A stretch of DNA of 64,000 nucleotides. Origin: Neodiprion pinetum. Taxonomy: Eukaryota > Arthropoda > Insecta > Hymenoptera > Diprionidae. Under the pieces are notes generated by a model, which searched no databases, was not told where the DNA came from, and was given only the letters and a program-made list of their open reading frames with translations. Shown here in pieces: positions 56,228 to 64,000 of the stretch (positions are counted from its first letter, which is position 1; each line of letters opens with the position of its first letter). The DNA lies in assembly GCF_021155775.2 (NCBI RefSeq), contig NC_060238.1:17460542-17524541 (forward strand), read 5' to 3'. Both the position numbers and the translations under genes were made by a program.

Positions 56228-56898
56228 TATCCCCGTGCAATTTTTCGAAGAACGTAAGATCAATCTTGCAAATATTCTTCGTGGAGTAGGCCTACCGGAG
56301 ATACTACATAAAAAACGCGCCGAGAGCTCTACCGCTTGCGGTGGTGTGGAAAGGAGCACAAGTGAACTAATTTTCACTGGGCAAATACTAACATACTGCA
56401 GTTTTTCAAATGACACTTTTATTCTGGCATAAATTTACCTCATTTTCAATAAAACTCATATGTCGATAATTTGTAACGCATGTGGAATCTTAATACCTCC
56501 AGATTCCTCTATGTTAGTCAGAGTGAATTCCACGTAAATACATTCTTCTTTTTGATAAATTTCGTTTGTTAATTAAAGTCAACAAGGTGCACGTACCTTT
56601 GGCAATTTAGAGTTTGGCTATTTGAACATCCTTCTCCCCCGCTTGACTTTTCGAATCTATATTGTAGAAAATTATTTAAAAACCTTCAAGACCAATTTGT
56701 ATACCCGCTCGATTCATAGATTACTTAACCGAATCTACTGTTGAACACTTTTCTCAAAAAATCATTACATTCACATACATTGATACATAAAAAGAAAGGC
56801 AATCAATGATAACTCGCATTTTATAATATTATTATTTAATCTTAGACTTAATTAAATATCACGTAAGAAATGTTTTGTCACATTAAATACCTAAAATC

Positions 56899-57201
56899 AT
56901 GTCACTTTTGACAGAAAGGAAGGCCGGACTTTCAGAGGATAAATTCGTCAAACGCGAAACAAATGATGCATCAATAACTAAACGTTTTACGCACAAGTTG
57001 GCTGCCTTGCCATGGCAATTGGTGCACCAATTTCAAAAACCAGTGCATGCATTGTTGGATGGTGATCTTCGCAGGAAGGGTATCGCTTGGAATTTAACAG
57101 ACCTATGTATATTTCTCCATAACGAACAATCAGCCCACCACCGGAACCTGATGCCGTTTCAACAACTCATCAACGATGCATATTTGTTGGATGATTACTA
57201 A
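56899..57201 (+). CDS. Hypothetical protein, 100 residues
   Basis: An open frame of 100 codons in AT-rich DNA, starting at a reasonable ATG (AAATCATG). The protein (SEDKFVKRETNDASITKRF, LAALPWQLVHQFQKPVHALL, LMPFQQLINDAYLLDDY) is balanced in composition, unlike most chance ORFs nearby. I do not recognise a domain. It could be a small gene, one exon, or part of a mobile element. Confidence 0.3.
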   Translation: MSLLTERKAGLSEDKFVKRETNDASITKRFTHKLAALPWQLVHQFQKPVHALLDGDLRRKGIAWNLTDLCIFLHNEQSAHHRNLMPFQQLINDAYLLDDY

Positions 57202-57209
57202 GCAATTAC

Positions 57210-58000
57210 ATGAATTTCTGACAAGTTTCTTGTAATTTTAACATATATAACGTAACTCTTTAACGTTCTACCAATGTCTCATCTTCACTTCGTGAAATTC
57301 TTCTTCTACCGAAGACTGCGAAACCTTTCATCTGTATTTTTTCGACCGAGATATCGTAGATAATTGATGCGAAATTAATTATAAAGAATCCGAAAAATCC
57401 ATGTATAGGTGATATCAGTCGTTAGTTTCTGATATCCTATATATTGTAGTATTATTACACAATTGGATCCTCTGGGTAATATTATTATTAGGGGTTACCG
57501 AAAAAGTACTGAAATTTCGGTTAAAATAGTATCGATTCGGTCGGAAATATATATTCTCAAACTCAAAATTCCTAACAATCAATACCGGCACTGCCATAAA
57601 CGTATAATAAAGTGGACAGATATGAGTAATTATAATCTGGGCCACTTATAATAAATTTCTGAACAATCTTGTGTTAGGGGGTTAGCGGACAGAGTCGCAA
57701 TACAACCAGGTAATATGAGTAGAAGTTGAAAAAAGGAACCTTGATAGTCTTTAAATTTTTTCAAAATTACTTTTGAGATAACGATTGCCTGAGGTTTATC
57801 GGTGTTTGTTACAGCATGGACTCAAACACTAGTAACAATCGAGTCTTACCTAATTTCCAAAAATTATTTACAAGTAGTATTTTTGCGTAGAAAGGTCTGG
57901 GTTTTTCGCTGCAAATAAACTGTATTTTTTAAAAACCACGGAAATATAACATCAGTGTAGAAATCATTTTTACCCGTTAGCTGCATCTTCTTTCTGATTG
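57210..58000. other. Non-coding stretch
   Basis: No gene seen. Short ORFs near 57415-57651 overlap on both strands and look like chance. Confidence 0.35.
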
Positions 58001-58005
58001 AAGAT

Positions 58006-58595
58006 ATGAGCGTTGACTGAAGATACATATTATTATTTCGGTTAACGGTACGAGTTAAGTATTAAACATATGTATAGAAATTACATGAGGTACATATAGG
58101 AACAACTATATATCTCCATCCTTTGAATAACTTCTTCGACTACTACCATCCTTTGCATCAACAAAATGTTTCTAACTCTTTTAACAGCAAGCCAGGTGCA
58201 TGTTCATTATGCATCTATTTAAGTAGTATTATTTTTATCGATCCGATGAAGTTAGACTGACGTTGCTGAATTTGGCCCAAATGAATTTGCGTAATTGAAA
58301 AGCATACGACGTCCACACGGAGTTATATGAAAATTTCATTCCGTTCCCGTTCGTCACCCCGTAGGCACAACAATATTCGTCTCTGCGTTATCTGGGCACA
58401 CGCGATGAGCGATGGAGTTAGGATGGAAACATCAATTTTTGTCGTCTGTACGTTCCGACCGCTTATCGACTTGAGTTGCGCGTGCAAGAAAGGACGCAGA
58501 GAGCGCCGCTTGACGATGAATTTATCTTCTCCATTTTCGATTACGAAAAGTTCCATAAGGCTATCAGTCTTTATATATCTTCAGTCAACGCTCAT
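58006..58595. mobile_element. TIR element, about 590 bp
   Basis: ATGAGCGTTGACTGAAGATA at the left and TATCTTCAGTCAACGCTCAT at the right are perfect inverse copies over 20 bp (22 of 23 over a longer span). No transposase. The interior includes a segment duplicated outside the element (see the repeat at 58455-58920). Confidence 0.8.
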
Positions 58596-58920
58596 ATTAA
58601 TGTGAATTTTATATTCTTGCGTTCTGTTATGTTTACAGAGATTGAGCCTGCGGCCGGTGTAGCGTTTCGGGCAGACTCCATTGCCAACGTAATAAACTAG
58701 GGAAAAAATTAGCCTTTTCAAAATCACTGTCCACATCTTCGAGATCCACAAGTGTACACGTGATAGTACATTATTTCTTCTCGCCTTGACGTGCCGACCG
58801 TTTAGCGACTTGCGTTGCGCGCCGCAGAGTTCACCGCTTGACGATGAATTCATCTCCTTCATTTTTGGTTACGGAAGGCCCCATTACGCTAGCAGTGTTC
58901 AACATCTTGACTCAACGTTT
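58455..58920 (+). repeat. Diverged direct duplication, spacing about 340 bp
   Basis: About 58455-58590 and about 58795-58920 share, in order: CCGACCG, ATCGACTTGAGTTGCGCG / GCGACTTGCGTTGCGCG, GCCGCTTGACGATGAATT, CATCTCCTTCATTTT-like, TACG-AA, and CTCAACGTTTATA / TCAACGCTCATA. The second copy has the decayed form of the right end of the 58006-58595 element, so it is probably a second, partial copy of it. Confidence 0.7.
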
Positions 58921-58929
58921 ATACATCGT

Positions 58930-59880
58930 GAAATCTCATAATTCATGACGATCCGACACTAAACTGACAACTGTTTCGTGAGTCAAGTATCTAATTGTTA
59001 CTAGTCAAACGGATGATCTATGCATTTTTTCTCACCTTGACATTCAGATCAAAGGGGATCACCCATGCCTTTGATTTGTTGAAAATCGTTATGTGAATGC
59101 AGTAACGAACATTGACTCAAACAAAAATGTTTGTGTCTTTGGAACGATTGAAGGAGTTATGAATTTGAAATAGATTAGAATCTGTGGGACAGTTATGAAG
59201 TTGAAGAATTAGTATCCGTATATTAATTAACTTTGTTAGAATTAGTATCAGTATACTGAATTAACAGTTCTCAAGTTGCAGAATAACGATTTCCCCTAAC
59301 GGTGTATCGTTACGTTAACCTTGCAAACTTAACCTTATCTTGGTTCAAGGAATTAACAGTGATTACGAAGGTGCGCATAGTAACATATGCCTGGATATGA
59401 AAATATTACACGTACTAAAACATCAAGTTTTATTTTGTATCAAATCAGTTGCGTATGAAATTAATTTTTTCATTACCTTAATAAATATGGCTCATAAATA
59501 ATAAGTTTTTATAAGTACTTATTTATGTTTATCGAACAAAGACAGAGACACAATGTTCTCTCATGATAGTGCTAAATAAAACAAACACCTGTGTGGCATA
59601 TTTTCATGTTATTGAAAATAGTCGTCGAGCGCCCTGCTGTTTAGATATTAACTTAGAAATCCTGAAAGGAAAAGAATGATTCAATTTTGTATTTGTGAGT
59701 ATTTGAATTAGCGTCTGCTTATATTTCCTACCACATTCAAGAGAAAAAAAGGGAAATAATTACCTATTATATAATTATTAATATTAAATGACTGTCAAAA
59801 TGCCAGACAATATCTCTTCATATGGACTCATCTATGATAATCAAGCCAAAGATAAGTAAGAATGTGCCTTTAACGAAATA
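58930..59880. other. Non-coding stretch downstream of UBE3D
   Basis: AT-rich; no gene seen. The UBE3D 3' UTR should lie just below 59884. Confidence 0.35.
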
Positions 59881-59883
59881 TCG

Positions 59884-60999
59884 TTATAAGTAAACAAAGC
59901 CTACAAAATATTTATCAATAATTCTATACGATGGAGGATATCGTTTTGTTGATGAAGAAAGATGATCAACAGCAGCCATCATGACTGGCAAAGCTACTTG
60001 ACACCGTTCTGTGTCAACACAGTACCTCTTCATCTCCGTTTCATTTTCCGTATACTTGTATAAAAGTTTGGTTACTCGACTAGATGCCAATTCAATTGTA
60101 TCACCTTGACTTAACATGGCACAATCCTTCTCAATTAATAATTCTAAATTCTTATCCATTACCTGCAAAATCAGGTAATGGGAACGTTCACCATCCAAAG
60201 TTTCGACTAAGATTCGATTACCGGTAAAGATATCGGTTCGATTGCTAACAATTGAGATGAAATCTTGCAATGGATCTGAAGCTTTTTCAATGTCTGATTC
60301 ATCATCTGAAAATTTAAATTCTACACAGCAGTTCCATATCTTAATGCTATCTTTATATGTAGAATGACCGCCAAGTGTAGATAAACATCTATTGCATGTA
60401 ACTGTTTGACTATCTTCATCGATTTTCAGTTCCTTCTTGAAAATTGCCTTGTTCAACAGTCTGTAATTCCTTTCGTAAAAACAGTCAGACTCCCTAGGGT
60501 ATGGGATAACTGAGTAATCGCTGCCATCATGATTGCAACAAAACCATTCACTTGGTTCGCAGATATTTGAGGGTAAGGGTAGCACTCGTTTGAAGAAAAC
60601 TACGTTAGTGATGTCATTCTTACATCGTGAGCATCGCAGGCAACAGTTTCTTTCTTTCAATCGATGTTCAATATTGATGGGATTATTTTGAAAATCAATG
60701 GTCGAATCTCCAGGTGTAGCAACTATCTCAGTTTTAAATGATCCATATGAACCTTCGATCGGTTGGGTTTGCACTCTGAGCGAGATCCAGTTGTCGGTGA
60801 CAGTCAATGAAGAGAGAGTTTTTGGTATAATTTTTATGAAATTCAGTGGTAGAAATTTTATTTGGCTGCCCATTCGAAGAATTATCACATTTTCTTTGAG
60901 CTTCAACTGAATCGAGCTTTTTTCCAAAATATCCCGAGTCAAGATGAATATATTGCAAGAACGTATGCGCGATCTTACTTCGATTGTTATCAATTCCAT
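59884..60999 (-). CDS. UBE3D: E3 ubiquitin-protein ligase E3D-type (UBE3D)
   Basis: An intronless frame of 371 residues, close to the usual length (about 390). UBE3D proteins bind the E2 enzyme UBE2C and have a HECT-like domain. The family's zinc-binding-type cysteines are visible: C123xxC126 (CSRC), the EWFCC block at 151-155 after LPLPSN, and C202xxC205 (CNRC) followed by LGG. An LLIEKDCAML stretch near 295 and the C-terminal SYRIIDKYFVGFVYL resemble the conserved C-terminal HECT-like part. The first ATG of the frame is used. The lack of introns may be ancestral in this lineage or reflect retroposition; no poly-A tail was seen. Confidence 0.78.
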   Translation of the reverse strand: MELITIEVRSRIRSCNIFILTRDILEKSSIQLKLKENVIILRMGSQIKFLPLNFIKIIPKTLSSLTVTDNWISLRVQTQPIEGSYGSFKTEIVATPGDSTIDFQNNPINIEHRLKERNCCLRCSRCKNDITNVVFFKRVLPLPSNICEPSEWFCCNHDGSDYSVIPYPRESDCFYERNYRLLNKAIFKKELKIDEDSQTVTCNRCLSTLGGHSTYKDSIKIWNCCVEFKFSDDESDIEKASDPLQDFISIVSNRTDIFTGNRILVETLDGERSHYLILQVMDKNLELLIEKDCAMLSQGDTIELASSRVTKLLYKYTENETEMKRYCVDTERCQVALPVMMAAVDHLSSSTKRYPPSYRIIDKYFVGFVYL

Positions 61000-61009
61000 T
61001 GCATATTAA

Positions 61010-62200
61010 GTGCGGACAAATGTCATTCATCTTCAATTGTTTGTTCTTATTAAATATGGGACAAACGCACTAAGTGCTAGCAAATTGGCAAATGTTGTTG
61101 TATTTGGTTTTTATCATCAGTTATTAATTATTTCAGATGATATGATGAGTTTTCGCTTTGCTGTACTGTCATTTTTGAACTGTCAACCACTGCATGGAAG
61201 TCTAACCTTGCCATATGTCCAAATGAGAAAATTCCAGTCTTGACACGACATACACATATGAAATTACACAGTTATTATCGATTTTAAGCAAAAATCGCGG
61301 AACACTATTTGAATAATTATAATTACGATCACGGCGTAATCCGTTAAAAAACTTCATGTACGTCCAGATGAGGGTTACACAGGCAGTGACGAACCTGACG
61401 AATCAAGAATATGGCCGATGTTGCCAGAGTGAGCTACCGCTTAATACTAGACGGCAGTGCCACACTGTAATGGTCTCGGATTTTCGTACTAATTTGGCGG
61501 TCACTGCAAATCAAATAGAGTATATGATAAATTCGTTGAAACTTTAGGATTTTTTTCCTTTTCTTTTTTAATCTCATACGAACATCACAGCTTTGATTTA
61601 TAATGTGCCGTATGAGTTACAGTCTGCATTTATAAAACTATAAAGGAAAACATTAGTTTTTATATTCTATTATACATTTTGAACTCGATTGGCGAGAAAT
61701 TCATCAAAGGCAATTTATCGAAAAACAATTCGTTAAAACCAATTCTTCGAAAACAATTTGTTAAACAGTTAGTCCAACCTAATACAACCCAACAAACATG
61801 AATCCAACACAATTCAAGCTACGAAATTGTCATTCGAGGAATTGGTTTGTTCGGTTTTTTTTATTCAACGCATTATTGTTTCTCAATAACAACAATGCAA
61901 CAATCTCCAGTCTCCAGGTGGCGCAAAAGTCGAGAATTTACTTTTCTGATTGAGGATGAACTAGGGGTTTAATGCAATTTTGAGAAAAGAAGGGCCAATA
62001 GCCACAAGGTAGTTAGTTTCATATGCTCATGCAGTCAGGTAGCATTTGATAATGAATGTGAATACAGTTGAAGATGTTTATTCAATTTTATATAGAAAAG
62101 TTTGAACCAACTTTGAACAAAGACTTATTGTAATATACAATACAAATAGAAAAATTGCTTCCAACAACTGAAACTGATGCATAATGAGGCCAACATACAA
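61010..62200. other. Region between UBE3D and the second P-element relic
   Basis: The UBE3D promoter should lie just above 60999. Near 61680-61770, phrases like AATTCTTCGAAAACAATTTG recur two or three times, a small degenerate tandem repeat. No gene. Confidence 0.35.
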
Positions 62201-62209
62201 TCGAAACGT

Positions 62210-63831
62210 TCAATATATTATGATATCTATGGATAAGAAGTAATGGAAATGAGCGATACAAAATAAGACAAGTAACTTTTTGTTTCGCTAGTTACTAAAA
62301 GATAATACACGGTTATGAAAACGTCTAATATGTTATCGATCAAATCAATTTCAAGAGTTGTCAGAACTGTACTTTCCGTAAACATATTAATATGTACAAA
62401 TAAATTCAATGGAATTAACAATTTTTCAGTATGAATCTTGACTTTCTGTAAAACGATTTTCATTGACAATAAGTTTGGCGTCATCCTTAATACTTTTTCA
62501 GCAGTTTTAAAAATACTGATGACATCTTTGCTGGGAGAAATTAAATCACTCTTTTGTTTTTAGGATGTACTTGTAAGCCCTTTGACTTCTTTATGGGAAA
62601 GTGAGCTATCTTTTCATTGAATCAACGATGCTGATATCGTTTCGCATTCCAACTGCTCTGGACACATTTGACATTTTATTACATTTTTCATAGTATGCAC
62701 AATGGATCTGGCAATATAAATAACAATACCATGAATATATTCACTGAAACTCCAATTGTCTCTTATATAATCGTGGTCAAATATGTTATTACAAATATTA
62801 TCGACATTACAATTACTGATATTATTTTCCAACTTCAACATGACAGTATCATTGTTCATGGTACAACTGGCTTTATTGGGTACAATGGAGTTTACGTATG
62901 TAACCATTTTCTTATGATCAGATCTAAATTGACAGCAGGTTAGATTGTTGTTAAAGCCACCCATTTGTCTTATACATGAAAAAACGTTCCAGATGACTCG
63001 ACTTTGTTTTGACTCAATTTATATGTCAACAAAAACATCGCGTATTGTTCATTGAATAGAAACTCAGCAAGTCTAGTAAATTTTTACAGTAAAAACAATC
63101 AATTCCCAAAATCAAAATTTTCGTGCAGTTTTTGATATTGTGTAATGATTTTACATAATCAGTACACTCACGAGCATTTATTTTCATTTCAATATATTCT
63201 TAATCCTAGTCACTTACATGGGAACCGGTTGACCCCCGAGCTGACTTTAATGTACAATTTTAAAGTCAGCGTGCTTGAATCAGGGTTGTTTGTGCCAGTA
63301 AAATGAGGAATGATTGAAGAAACTTTGGTGTTTCAGAGACCCCAACATATGCATTGCATATTGTTTTACTTTTTTTGCTTCAGGAATTTCTCCCACATCC
63401 TCCATTCTCTTTTGCTAAATTTAAGATTGCAGTCTATTTCTTAAATGTCAAATTTTGTTTCAGAATTTTGTTCAAGTCGTAACTGTGCGTAACGTAATGT
63501 TGTGTACAGTAATAATGATCCAAAGTTCGCTGGGGTATGGGTAACCTCGTGTAAGTAATGTGGGAAGTTTCCATAGGTGTAAGTGATTAGGGTTAATACT
63601 CATACATTTCTGGAATTCGTTTTTAACGAACTTTCTTCGTGAATTTGAAAACTCGAATATGTCATTCATTTTTCTGCACAATTCAGGTGTTGCATCAATG
63701 TTTTCAAATCCTTGTAGAAATGGAAAGATTGAACTCAGAAAAAGTATTTCTAGTTCACTTTGTATTGTAGCATAGGGGACGTAGAAAACTGTAAATGAAA
63801 GGAAAGCACAAAGGTGTATACAGTAATTCAA
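62210..63831 (-). pseudogene. Second P-element/THAP9-like transposase relic
   Basis: On the minus strand, from high to low coordinates, collinear pieces of a P-element-type transposase appear. First ATPELCRKMNDIFEFSNSR and KNEFQKCMSINPNHL (63472-63831). Then the family's GGFNNN-T-QF block as GGFNNNLTCCQFRSDHKK (62900-62964) and SEYIHGIVIYIARSIVHTM with CQMCPEQL (62650-62730). Then LISPSKDVISIFKTAEKVLR (near 62520) and a tail to about 62227. Stops and frame changes separate them. The 5' part (THAP and catalytic start) would lie beyond 63831 and was not seen in the last 170 bases. Orientation is opposite to the relic at 50.3-54.6 kb. Confidence 0.75.
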
Positions 63832-64000
63832 TTAAATTAAGGGATGTCACAATGGTAACTATTTTCACCAAATCAATCAACAGCTTGTTCATTGTAAAAG
63901 AAGATCTTGATTGGAACAGCAAACTATTAAAATAATTTCTGTAACATAATAATGATCGTTAACATTTTGCACATGAGAAACTATTACACATAAATATATA

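Noticed and set aside
1..64000. CRISPR arrays, operons, ribosome binding sites or other bacterial systems
   Set aside because: The window has spliced animal genes and insect-type mobile elements; no regularly spaced short repeats with unique spacers were seen.

Overview
The window is eukaryotic and almost certainly from an insect nuclear genome. It is AT-rich, genes are split by GT-AG introns, and most of the DNA between exons is decayed mobile elements. A hymenopteran is my best guess from protein style and TE content, but I cannot prove the order from sequence alone. Eight host-type or host-like genes can be supported: CPES (ceramide phosphoethanolamine synthase, -), the 5' end of DHX35 (RNA helicase, -), PRCC (+), a HAUS1-like augmin subunit (-), an intronless DUF4817-type helix-turn-helix protein (-), an ORP9-type oxysterol-binding protein (+, 13 exons over 19 kb), a very-long-chain fatty acid elongase (ELOVL, -) lying wholly inside ORP9 intron 1, and a UBE3D-type E3 ligase (-). 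A ninth, a THAP zinc-finger protein (+), is intact but appears to be the N-terminal part of a P-element-like transposase.

Layout. 1-5.0 kb: gene-poor, with a palindromic MITE and a poly-C-bearing inverted-repeat element. 5.05-6.2 kb: CPES. 6.2-13.4 kb: accessory DNA with several foldback elements and a tRNA-derived SINE head. 13.4-15.9 kb: DHX35 exons 1-2, whose intron holds an OTU-domain relic and a Ty3/Gypsy integrase tail. 16.2-18.0 kb: tandem repeats and a broken repetitive arthropod ORF. 19-22 kb: PRCC; 23-23.8 kb: HAUS1-like. 24.5-28 kb: MITEs and the DUF4817 protein. 28.5-47.5 kb: ORP9 with nested ELOVL (32.3-34.9 kb) and many inverted-repeat elements in its introns. 49.7 kb: a second, inverted copy of the 24.5-kb MITE. 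50.3-54.6 kb: THAP gene followed by a decayed P-element transposase body that is interrupted by a hAT-like insertion. 55-59 kb: inverted-repeat elements and unassigned short ORFs. 59.9-61 kb: UBE3D. 62.2-63.8 kb: a second P-element transposase relic on the opposite strand.

The genes do not form an operon-like pathway. Three of them (CPES, ELOVL, ORP9) act in lipid synthesis or transport, but this may be chance. The points most worth following are the intact THAP ORF in front of dead transposase sequence, the DUF4817 protein that kept the DNA-binding part but no catalytic part of a transposase, the antisense nesting of ELOVL in ORP9, two unusual splice sites in ORP9, and the DHX35 5' end whose remaining exons are absent from the 13 kb downstream. 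All exon joins were deduced by eye from splice motifs, reading phase and remembered family sequences. No database search was run.
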